From CAMEON01 sp045128275 (lineage in GTDB: Bacteria > Bacillota > Clostridia > Oscillospirales > CAG-272), in NCBI GenBank assembly GCA_045128275.1, contig JBGVRH010000003.1, positions 1-53,890 on the forward strand: a stretch of DNA of 53,890 nt, in the 5' to 3' direction. Positions 24,442 through 31,383 of the stretch are shown here, piece by piece (positions within the stretch are counted from its first letter, which is position 1; every line of letters begins with the position of its first letter). Under the pieces are notes generated by a model. It was not told where the DNA came from. It worked only from the letters and a program-made list of their open reading frames with translations, and ran no database searches. A program made the translations under genes and the position numbers.

Positions 24442-26136
24442 TTACTCTCCGCGATAAACGAAATTCAGTCTGCCCAAAGGTGCCACGTCGCCCTTATCGT
24501 AGAAGTCCTCCACACGGCGGTACTTCTCGCGGCTGTCGGCCACCTTGAACCATAGAGTGAAATCATCGTGATCCAGCCCGATGATGGCGCGGGGGACGCT
24601 GATCTTCATGACGTCGCCGCGTACCTCGTAGCGGAGCATCATATTGGGCACGTCCACGGTGGTGAGATCGTCGCCCTCGCCGATGACCTTGCCCAGGGTG
24701 GTGGTGCCATCCTTGCGGGTGTGGTGGTTGAGGACGTACTGGTAGCCCTCCCCGCCCTTGACGTTGAGGAAGATCTTCATCCAGGAGCCTGCGCCCAGAG
24801 GATCGGTGATCTGATCCTTGGTGCGGATGGTGAAGGTGATGCTGTCCTTATCGTGCATGACGCCGATCTTGTCCATGACGTTACGGGAGGTAAAGTTGGT
24901 GTAGATCACGCCGCCCTGACCCTCGGCCTGGCGGTGCATATCGCCGTCCAGGAAGCAATCGTAGATGGCGGGGGACAGGTCGAAGCTCTTTCTCCATTCC
25001 ACCCCCACGCTACCCACGGCGGGGTAGACGGGGGTCTCCTCGGTGCCCTTGTACTTGCGGACGTAGCTGACCAGCTGCATGAAGTAGTTGTCGAAGTAAC
25101 CGCCCCGCATCATCTCCAGATCGCGGCTGTACTCGTAGTTGGCGGCGTCCACGAACATGACGGGGCGCTCGGGGATCCCCGACCAGTAGCCCGCGATCCA
25201 CTCGTTCCAGCCCGTGACCAGCACGATGGGCGGGTCGGTCTCGATGGCGCGGTCGAACTGCTCGGCGAAGTTGTAGCCCTTCTTCCAGGCATCGGGCTCG
25301 GGATCGTTCTGCCCGTTGTGGTAGGCGCGGCCGCAGTTGGAGGTCTCGCCGTAGAGGACGGAATCACCGAAGCGGATGTTGCCGCTGTGCTGAGCAACGG
25401 AGACGTTGATGACCTCGTCCACGCCATCCAGATTGGCGAAGACACGCTGGGGGTGGGTGAAATCCATCCAGGGCCAGCCGCCCAGCTTGTCGGGCTCGTT
25501 GGGCCACTGGGACATCTTGATGTTGAAGAACTCGCGGCACTCGGGGGTACACTCCTCCTTCACCGCGATGATGACGGGCTTGCCGTCCAGGCAGAACCAG
25601 GTATCGGGGCACCAGCCGGGCTTATAGATGGAATCGTAGATGTCCAGCACGGTCAGACCCGAGGCGGTGTTGGTGTAGAACATGACCTGAGGGATCTTCC
25701 AGCCCTCGTCGTGGTACTCCTGGAGTACCCGCATGACCAGCTTGGCGTTCTCGCGGTAAATGGCGGCGTTGGTGGTATCGAAGAAGAGGAAGTCCACGTC
25801 AGCCTGCATGAGGAGCTTCATGTGGCGGCGCACCACCCACTCGTCATTGGAGTAGTAGTAGCCGTAGAAGGGCTCGCCCCAATGGTGGTAGACACCGTAA
25901 CCGCCCCACAGGGGAGAGGCGGGCTTGTGGCCGATGTCGGGGTCCTCGGCGGTGATCTTGGAGATATCGTAGGGCTTATGGCGGCCATGCTCGCCCAGCC
26001 AGAGGAAGTAGAACATACCGACCAGACGGTTCTCGCGGCTGACGGGTGCTCCGCTGTTGGTGTCGGGGGTGGGTCTGCCCAGGGCATCGACGGCCATGAG
26101 GGGGCCGCCCGCGACCTGCTTCTTGTAATGTGCCAT
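24442..26136 (-). CDS. GH99/GH71-like glycoside hydrolase-type protein
   Basis: This is a 564-aa protein, no signal peptide. The N-terminal about 380 residues look like the endo-acting barrel of GH71/GH99-like proteins: VGMFYFLWLGEHG, YYYSNDEWVVRRHMKLLMQADVDFLFFDTTNAA and the characteristic VTGWNEWIAGYW. The last about 170 residues form a carbohydrate-binding-like beta sandwich (SITFTIRTKDQITDPLGAGSWMKIFLNV). The ATG at 26136 is well spaced from AAAGGAG. Monocistronic, with promoter at 26193-26221. The substrate is unknown; mannan or alpha-glucan is only a family-level guess. Confidence 0.72.
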   Translation of the reverse strand: MAHYKKQVAGGPLMAVDALGRPTPDTNSGAPVSRENRLVGMFYFLWLGEHGRHKPYDISKITAEDPDIGHKPASPLWGGYGVYHHWGEPFYGYYYSNDEWVVRRHMKLLMQADVDFLFFDTTNAAIYRENAKLVMRVLQEYHDEGWKIPQVMFYTNTASGLTVLDIYDSIYKPGWCPDTWFCLDGKPVIIAVKEECTPECREFFNIKMSQWPNEPDKLGGWPWMDFTHPQRVFANLDGVDEVINVSVAQHSGNIRFGDSVLYGETSNCGRAYHNGQNDPEPDAWKKGYNFAEQFDRAIETDPPIVLVTGWNEWIAGYWSGIPERPVMFVDAANYEYSRDLEMMRGGYFDNYFMQLVSYVRKYKGTEETPVYPAVGSVGVEWRKSFDLSPAIYDCFLDGDMHRQAEGQGGVIYTNFTSRNVMDKIGVMHDKDSITFTIRTKDQITDPLGAGSWMKIFLNVKGGEGYQYVLNHHTRKDGTTTLGKVIGEGDDLTTVDVPNMMLRYEVRGDVMKISVPRAIIGLDHDDFTLWFKVADSREKYRRVEDFYDKGDVAPLGRLNFVYRGE

Positions 26137-26192
26137 TGTGAAACTCCTTTCGGGGTCTGTATTCAATTTTCGCGGAGAGATTCCGCACCTAT

Positions 26193-26221
26193 ATTATACC
26201 TGCTTGCGGGGTGTTTGTCAA
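26193..26221 (-). promoter_or_regulatory. promoter of the GH99-like gene
   Basis: TTGACA - 17 bp - TATAAT. A GCGGA / TCCGC hairpin follows in the 5' leader. Confidence 0.86.
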
Positions 26222-26297
26222 TGCGTTTTCGGGAATTTGTACCAAAAACTTGGGAAAAGGTGGGGAAAACTCGTCAAAATAATTTGTACAAAAAGGG

Positions 26298-26326
26298 TTG
26301 ACAAAAGTTGGTGAATATGCTATAAT
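26298..26326 (+). promoter_or_regulatory. tRNA-Arg promoter
   Basis: TTGACA - 17 bp - TATAAT, with TGC before the -10, about 22 bp upstream of the tRNA. Confidence 0.9.
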
Positions 26327-26348
26327 AGTTGCGTTGTGAAAACGACAT

Positions 26349-26425
26349 GCGGTGTTAGCTCAGCTGGATAGAGTGCCTGGCTACGAACCAGTAGGTCGGG
26401 GGTTCGAATCCCTTACACCGTGCCA
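26349..26425 (+). tRNA. tRNA-Arg (ACG)
   Basis: Cloverleaf: acceptor GCGGTGT / ACACCGT (the first pair is a G-T wobble), D-arm GCTCAGCTGGATAGAGT, anticodon loop CTACGAA with anticodon ACG, and T-loop TTCGAAT. CCA is encoded (26423-26425). The last two acceptor bases, discriminator and CCA also form one end of a perfect palindrome continuing into the terminator. Confidence 0.96.
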
Positions 26426-26469
26426 ACAAAAAGACCCAATGCCTCGGCATTGGGTCTTTTTGTTGGCAC
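26420..26469. terminator. palindromic terminator that includes the tRNA-Arg 3' end
   Basis: Perfect 24-bp arms, 26420-26443 and 26446-26469, with a TC loop. The inner part, AAAAAGACCCAATGCC / GGCATTGGGTCTTTTT, is a normal rho-independent terminator. The outer 6-7 bp, GTGCCAA / TTGGCAC, pair the tRNA's own 3' end. Confidence 0.92.
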
Positions 26470-26610
26470 TGAGTTTGGGACGAGAAGACCCGTTCAAGCT
26501 GCAAGATATAAAAAGGATCTCTGATCTGTAGCGCCCAAAGGCGCGGAGAGCAGCTTGACCAGCTCGCCGTCAGGCGAGGTGTGGGTTCAGAATCCCTTAC
26601 ACCGTGCCAA
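26463..26610 (+). ncRNA. tRNA-tail element A (structured, ends in a tRNA-Arg 3'-half copy)
   Basis: This is not a known RNA family to me. It runs from TTGGCAC (complement of the tRNA end) to a second copy of the tRNA-Arg T-arm/acceptor/CCA (26583-26609), identical to 26400-26425 except for one inserted A in the T-loop (GTTCAGAAT for GTTCGAAT). Between are stem P1, TCAAGCTGC / GCAGCTTGA (26494-26502/26550-26558), an inner GCGCC/GGCGC hairpin, and P2, CTCGCC-GTCA-GGCGAG (26563-26578). Element B after tRNA-Gly has the same layout and shared segments (TGGG.CGAG.., TTCAA, GCAAG.ATA). Expression beyond the first terminator is unproven. Confidence 0.62.
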
Positions 26611-26640
26611 AAAACCGAAAGCGAAAGCTTTCGGTTTTTT
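26610..26640 (+). terminator. second terminator after element A
   Basis: ACCGAAAGC-GAAA-GCTTTCGGT followed by TTTTT, directly behind the CCA copy. Confidence 0.88.
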
Positions 26641-26644
26641 CATT

Positions 26645-26816
26645 TGTGCCGCCAGGCACAACTTCATTTGCCCGTAGGGCAACATCGTTTGAGCACCTGC
26701 TCAACTTCATTGTCTGTTGAACGGCACAAATGAACGATGTTGAGGCACAGCCTCAAACGATGTGGGCTTACGCCCAATGATGTTGGCTTCGCCAAATAAA
26801 GTTGCGCTTCGCGCAA
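26645..26816. repeat. array of seven small hairpins with alternating spacers
   Basis: Perfect stems of 5-7 bp, all different: TGTGCC/GGCACA, TTGCCC/GGGCAA, TTGAGCA/TGCTCAA, TTGAGGC/GCCTCAA, TGGGC/GCCCA, TTGGC/GCCAA, TTGCGC/GCGCAA. Spacers in the left half read AACTTCATT or AACATCGTT. In the right half they read as the complement (AACGATGTT, AATGATGTT), so the array as a whole is roughly palindromic around 26720. It ends about 40 bp before the promoter of the four-helix-bundle gene. Confidence 0.88.
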
Positions 26817-26853
26817 ACGGATCGCTGTCATTACTCTCTGCTACAAATTATGG

Positions 26854-26882
26854 TTGATTTTTTCTTTTAAGTGTGTTATAAT
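26854..26882 (+). promoter_or_regulatory. promoter of the four-helix-bundle gene
   Basis: TTGATT - 17 bp - TATAAT, about 27 bp before the GTG start. Confidence 0.78.
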
Positions 26883-26908
26883 GGAGTATCCGGAAAGGCG
26901 GTGATACC

Positions 26909-27274
26909 GTGAGAGAAGATAAGTTGGGTGATCTTTCGATGGAATTGTCGGTGGATATACTGCAATTGACAAAAGAGCTTCGGTCAAAGCATGAAACTGT
27001 TATTTCCAATCAGATTGGGAGAAGTGGGACAAGCATTTGCGCTAATATTGCGGAAAGTAAATATGCTCACGGAAGAGCCGATTTTATCGTGAAGCTTGAA
27101 ATAGCGCTCAAAGAAGCCAATGAAACAAGTAAATGGCTGGAAATGCTATGGAGAAGCGGATACATTGATGAAGAAAAATACAGAGTGTTGGACCGTAAAT
27201 GCTCAACCATCCGTTTCTTACTTGTAAAGTCAATCACTACAGCGAAAAGGAATCTGAACAAGTCCGATTCATGA
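26909..27274 (+). CDS. four-helix-bundle protein (TIGR02436 / S23 / Avd-like)
   Basis: This is a 121-aa all-helical protein. It follows the pattern of proteins encoded in 23S rRNA intervening sequences and of Avd accessory proteins: SVDILQLTKELRSKHETVISNQIGRSGTSICANIAES, then FIVKLEIALKEANETSKWLEML and KCSTIRFLLVKSITTAK. These form pentameric barrels that can bind nucleic acid; the standalone function is unknown. The start is GTG behind AAAGGCGG. It is more A+T-rich than the genes that follow. A hairpin array lies directly upstream; no reverse transcriptase is nearby, so this is not a diversity-generating retroelement as far as seen. Confidence 0.88.
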   Translation: MREDKLGDLSMELSVDILQLTKELRSKHETVISNQIGRSGTSICANIAESKYAHGRADFIVKLEIALKEANETSKWLEMLWRSGYIDEEKYRVLDRKCSTIRFLLVKSITTAKRNLNKSDS

Positions 27275-27288
27275 TAAGGAAACAGCTT

Positions 27289-27639
27289 ATGAAGCACCTC
27301 ATTCCACTTTTCATCATACTATTGCTCCTCCCCTCCTGCACCCACTCCCCCAACGATTTCTCCGCCGGCCGCCCCATCACCAAGGATGAGCTGGCTTCCC
27401 TTTCCGCCGAGCTGTTCACCGAGGCCGCGGAGCCGGAGACCTCCCCCGACGAGGCCGTAACCCATGGGGAGCAAGCCCCCAATCCCAATCAGTCTGCTTA
27501 CTGGATAGAGAGCAGTACCGTTTATCATCTGAGCCGCGACTGCGCGCGGCTGAACGGCCAGCAGTTTATCCGTGAGTCCACCGTCCGTACCGCCGAGAGT
27601 ATGGGTCTGCGGCTCTGCAAGGACTGCGGGAACAAGTAA
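27289..27639 (+). CDS. small lipoprotein with C-terminal Cys/His metal-binding motif
   Basis: This is a 116-aa protein. A signal peptide MKHLIPLFIILLLLPSC ends in the lipobox Cys, followed by a Pro/Glu-rich linker. The C-terminal 40 residues, YWIESSTVYHLSRDCARLN...AESMGLRLCKDC, match the H-x4-C-x(n)-C-x2-C domain often found at the ends of secreted bacterial proteins, probably zinc-binding. ATG 27289 is chosen for AAGGA and the signal peptide; ATG 27271 would overlap the previous stop codon. Likely co-transcribed with the genes on both sides. Confidence 0.75.
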   Translation: MKHLIPLFIILLLLPSCTHSPNDFSAGRPITKDELASLSAELFTEAAEPETSPDEAVTHGEQAPNPNQSAYWIESSTVYHLSRDCARLNGQQFIRESTVRTAESMGLRLCKDCGNK

Positions 27640-27662
27640 GGTCATACACCAAAGGAGTTACT

Positions 27663-28259
27663 ATGGAATACCGTCAATACATTGATTTCCTGCACAAGAT
27701 CGAGAAGCTGAAATGCCACACCCGCCATTCCTGGAATTCCGAGGGCAAGCGGGAAAGCGTGGCCGAGCACTCCTGGCGGCTTTCGGTCATGGCTCTGCTC
27801 TGCGCCGACGAGTACCCCGATTTGGATATGGTGAAGGTGCTGAAGATGTGCCTGATCCACGATTTCGGGGAGGCGGTCACGGGGGATATTCCTTCCTTCT
27901 ATAAGACCGCCGACCACGAGGAGACCGAAGCGAAAGCGGTGCGGGAGTTGGTTTCTTCCCTGCCCGCTGACATGGCCGCCGAATTCACCGCCCTGTACGA
28001 CGAAATGGATGCCCTGGAGACCCCCGAGGCCAAGCTCTTCAAGGCGCTGGACAACATGGAGGCGGTGGTGTCCCACAACGAGGCATCTCTGGACACCTGG
28101 ATCCCTCTGGAGTTCACCGAGAACCTGGTCTACGGTGAGAAGGCCGCGTCCTTCTCGGACTGGACGAGGGGACTTCGCGCCCAGCTCAAGGCCGACAGCG
28201 AGGCCAAGGTAGCCCGCGCCGTAGCCGAGGGCTACGTGATCCCCGCCGAGGAGGCGTAA
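27663..28259 (+). CDS. HD-domain hydrolase (YfbR/HDDC2-like)
   Basis: This is a 198-aa cytoplasmic protein. The HD motif is intact: SVAEHSWRLSVMALLCADEYP supplies the first His, and LKMCLIHDFGEAVTGDIPSF the His-Asp pair; a later Asp lies in FKALDNMEAVV. Relatives are metal-dependent 5'-deoxynucleotidases that dephosphorylate dNMPs. AAAGGAG precedes the ATG. It follows the small lipoprotein by 23 bp and precedes the 999-aa lipoprotein by 63 bp. Confidence 0.87.
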   Translation: MEYRQYIDFLHKIEKLKCHTRHSWNSEGKRESVAEHSWRLSVMALLCADEYPDLDMVKVLKMCLIHDFGEAVTGDIPSFYKTADHEETEAKAVRELVSSLPADMAAEFTALYDEMDALETPEAKLFKALDNMEAVVSHNEASLDTWIPLEFTENLVYGEKAASFSDWTRGLRAQLKADSEAKVARAVAEGYVIPAEEA

Positions 28260-28322
28260 CGCTTCCTCTTTCCGACTCCTTCGCTTGCGACAGAACACAC
28301 CACACCTGTAAAGGAGATCCCT

Positions 28323-31322
28323 ATGAAACCCCATTCTCTCTTCCGCTCCCTTACCGCCGCCGCTCTGGCCTGTCTCATGCTGGCATCCGTGGCCTGTCAG
28401 CCCGCGCCTGTCGATCCCGTTGGGTCGGATAGCGATCCCGCCACCGCCGCTCCCACCGAGCCTGCCGTGACGGATCTCCATACCGACTCCCCCGAGACAC
28501 AGCCTGTGGATCCCAACGAGCCCGACGCGGTGCTGACCGCCGATACCGCCGTGCTGGCGGTGTCCCCCTACGCCGCCGCCTGGGAGACTGCCGCCGCCGA
28601 GGCTTTGTCTGCCGAGCTGGGGCTGACCGTGGTGACCGACACCGCGGTGGCCTCCGACAAGGCGGTATTGGCGGTGGGCTATACCACCCTCAACAGCCGC
28701 TTTGAGGCGGACTTCGACGGCTGGGGCGATCTGGGCTATACCGTGACCGCTCGGGACGGCAGCGTCCTGGTGGCCGCCAACAGCGAGGCGGGCATGGCCT
28801 CGGCTCTGGATGCCTTCCGCGCCGCGCTGGGGGAGGGCAACACCATCCCCGCCGCCACCCATGAGGTGGTGATCCGCTCCTCCAAGGACGGAGCGGAGGT
28901 TCTCTACGGAGGCAAGTGGGGCGACAACATCGCCTATGCCGCCCAGGTGGCCAACGGGGTCTCCACCCATTACGGCGACATCCGCCGCACCCTGTGGAAG
29001 GTCTCCAACAACAAGGTCATCCTTCACTATGACATGAAGAAGGCCCACTGCCTGACCTCCATTGAGAACGAGTACGGCATCCCCTACGCCTTCAACACGG
29101 GGGCGGTCTATCTGGTAGACAAGGACGGCCAGCGCTACTACAGCACCTCCTCCAGAGTCCAGGGCCGCACCAACACCTATCAGATGGGCTTCTACTACTC
29201 CTCCGCCCACATCCTGGACGAGGGCTTCGGGATGCGCTCCCATGAGGACGGGCTCCACCATTTCAGCGTGGATCGCACCTTCCATATCTACTCCGACAAG
29301 CTCAATCTTGTCCAGCACCTCACCACCACAGGCGGCGAGGCATCGGGGCTTGCGGGCTACGGGCAGGTCTATGAGATCGAGGCCTCCCGAGTCAAGTCCT
29401 TGATCGTCAAGGACGGAAGCGGCACCCACACCTCCCTGGAGGGCGTGGACTTTTCCACCTGCGAGTACGTGGGCTTCGACATGGAGCGGGCGGGGGTCAT
29501 CGGCTTCATCCTGCTTCCCTATGAGGAAAACGAGGGCAAGCTGACTGTGAGCCTCACCGACGGGAAATACGTGGTGGATCAGTCCGTCGAGTCCGAGACC
29601 GACGCGGTGTATCCTCACCACGCCCACGTCTACTTCGGTATGCGGATGTACACCGCCGCCGACCACGATCTGGAGGCCTTTGTCAAGGAGGCCGAGTGTG
29701 AGCGCAAGCCTCTCACGGCTCTGGAGATCACCAAGCGCGTTGATGCCGCGGCCTACGTGGGCTACGATGCCCTGCGGGGTGCCTACCGCTTCGACGTAAA
29801 CGGCGGTGACTTCGGTAACAACTACTACAACGCCCCCAATCAGGTCTTTACGGTGAACGCCGCTATTACCGCCGATTCCTTTGACCGCGATATTTACGTC
29901 TACACCCACACAAGCGCGGGTTGTCTGGAATCTGCCGTCATCATGGACGAGCAGCAGACCCTCATTCCCATTCCCCTGGAGGTCACCAAGAACTTCTCGG
30001 GCGAGGGCGAGGACGGCTTCTACCTCCCCGGTGACGTGGCCTACGGTGAGGTCTTCTTCCCCATCACCCTGAAGGCGGGGGAGACCAAGAAGTTCACGGT
30101 GCTGAACCTCTACCAGAACTGGGGCAAGTTCCCCTTAAAGCAGATTTCCTCTATCCAATTCGTGGCTCCCTACTACCACCTGTCTACGGGTGTGACCGAG
30201 ACCAACTGCATCGCGCCCTCCTTCGTCTACGGCAAGGACAACTGGCTCCTGCCCGACTTCCGCGCCATGTCGGCTCCCCTGTGGGCCTCCCAGCCCCAGC
30301 ATACCGCCATCGGCCAGCTCTTCGTGGTGCGCTACGACACAGCCGACCGCGTGACGGGTAATCTGGAGAATTACCACAACGACATCGACTCCTACGGCCC
30401 CGTCTACGCCGACGTGACCATGGATTATCTGGCTCAGGACGGTGCCATCCACGTCAGCTACCGCCACGTGGAGATGCCCCAGACCGACGAGAACCGCACC
30501 TACTACTCCCTGCGCATCGACGTGCTGGAGGACGTATCCTTCAAGGACTTCAAGTCGGATTTCTCCCTCTTCTGCTTCAACGGCCGCCATCCCAGATTCA
30601 ACAAGCTGGGGTATCTGGACGAGAACAATCAGCATCAGGTACTGGATCTGGGCATCGCCACGGCGCAGAGGTACGACCGCTTCTTCAAGCTGGGCAGTGA
30701 GTATCCCTTCTTCGACTACTACGAGCCTCTGGCCGCCGATGCGGTCAACTTCGCCCTGATCGTCAAGGACTCCCACATCGTCATCGACGGCAAGGAGTTC
30801 ACGGGAGGCTTCCTCATGCGGGATCGCTTTGACGGCTCGCTGAATTTCGGAGATCTGACCCTGGATCTGGGGGAGGTCACCCTCAAGGCGGGTGACTGCA
30901 TCTGCGTGGACTACATCCTGCTCCCCTGGGGCTACGTGGACTCTACCAGCGATCAGAACGTGCTGAATGTGCGGCAGGATTCCTGCATTGATCCCTACAA
31001 GGTCACGACCGAGGCGGGCAGTGTGATGGAGGACGCCTACATCCCCAAGGTCAAGGTAGGCGAGGATCAGACCGCCACCTTCACCCTCACGGGAGGCGAC
31101 AACAACGGTGTTGTTCGTGTCTACGGGCTGACGAGCTATCAGCGTCCCGTCATCGAGGAGCTGGTGAACGGTGAGTGGATCACCTACAAGGACTCCACCA
31201 ACCGCGATTACGACGGCTACATGATCTACGCCGACGAGGACGGCACCTACTCGGTGGCCTTCGTGGTCAGCATGACGAATGCCCCCGAGGGAGGAAGAAC
31301 CTTCCGCGTGACGGGGCGGTAA
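28323..31322 (+). CDS. large secreted lipoprotein of unknown function
   Basis: This is a 999-aa protein. Signal peptide with lipobox (LMLASVAC), then an acidic Pro/Thr linker to about residue 70. Residues about 75-195 (LAVGYTTLNSRFEADFDGWGDLGYTVTARDGSVLVAANSEAGMASALDAF) resemble the small alpha/beta domain that precedes the barrel in GH67- or GH20-type glycosidases. The rest is a long series of beta-rich segments with many aromatics, without a catalytic motif I can name. It may be a surface glycan-binding or polysaccharide-degrading protein. AAAGGAG precedes the ATG; it ends at a bidirectional terminator. Confidence 0.75.
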   Translation: MKPHSLFRSLTAAALACLMLASVACQPAPVDPVGSDSDPATAAPTEPAVTDLHTDSPETQPVDPNEPDAVLTADTAVLAVSPYAAAWETAAAEALSAELGLTVVTDTAVASDKAVLAVGYTTLNSRFEADFDGWGDLGYTVTARDGSVLVAANSEAGMASALDAFRAALGEGNTIPAATHEVVIRSSKDGAEVLYGGKWGDNIAYAAQVANGVSTHYGDIRRTLWKVSNNKVILHYDMKKAHCLTSIENEYGIPYAFNTGAVYLVDKDGQRYYSTSSRVQGRTNTYQMGFYYSSAHILDEGFGMRSHEDGLHHFSVDRTFHIYSDKLNLVQHLTTTGGEASGLAGYGQVYEIEASRVKSLIVKDGSGTHTSLEGVDFSTCEYVGFDMERAGVIGFILLPYEENEGKLTVSLTDGKYVVDQSVESETDAVYPHHAHVYFGMRMYTAADHDLEAFVKEAECERKPLTALEITKRVDAAAYVGYDALRGAYRFDVNGGDFGNNYYNAPNQVFTVNAAITADSFDRDIYVYTHTSAGCLESAVIMDEQQTLIPIPLEVTKNFSGEGEDGFYLPGDVAYGEVFFPITLKAGETKKFTVLNLYQNWGKFPLKQISSIQFVAPYYHLSTGVTETNCIAPSFVYGKDNWLLPDFRAMSAPLWASQPQHTAIGQLFVVRYDTADRVTGNLENYHNDIDSYGPVYADVTMDYLAQDGAIHVSYRHVEMPQTDENRTYYSLRIDVLEDVSFKDFKSDFSLFCFNGRHPRFNKLGYLDENNQHQVLDLGIATAQRYDRFFKLGSEYPFFDYYEPLAADAVNFALIVKDSHIVIDGKEFTGGFLMRDRFDGSLNFGDLTLDLGEVTLKAGDCICVDYILLPWGYVDSTSDQNVLNVRQDSCIDPYKVTTEAGSVMEDAYIPKVKVGEDQTATFTLTGGDNNGVVRVYGLTSYQRPVIEELVNGEWITYKDSTNRDYDGYMIYADEDGTYSVAFVVSMTNAPEGGRTFRVTGR

Positions 31323-31338
31323 GATCTCATACGCACAC

Positions 31339-31378
31339 AAAAACGGCCAAGTCCGAAAGGGCTTGGCCGTTTTCTTTA
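31339..31378. terminator. bidirectional terminator
   Basis: AAAACGGCCAAG / CTTGGCCGTTTT stem between two converging large surface-protein genes. Confidence 0.9.
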
Positions 31379-31383
31379 TGGGA

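Noticed and set aside
26400..26609. Attachment sites of an integrated island at tRNA-Arg
   Set aside because: A direct repeat of the tRNA 3' end is typical of att sites, but only about 150 bp lie between, no integrase is present, and tRNA-Gly shows the same structure with the same inserted A and covarying stems. Kept as a low-probability alternative.
26645..26816. CRISPR array
   Set aside because: Spacers between the hairpins are short and repeated, the stems differ, and no cas gene is present.
26909..27274. Diversity-generating retroelement (Avd-like protein)
   Set aside because: No reverse transcriptase, template repeat or variable target gene is seen.
27642..29909. 755-codon minus-strand open frame
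   Set aside because: Antisense of the HD hydrolase and 999-aa lipoprotein genes; no ribosome site or family match.
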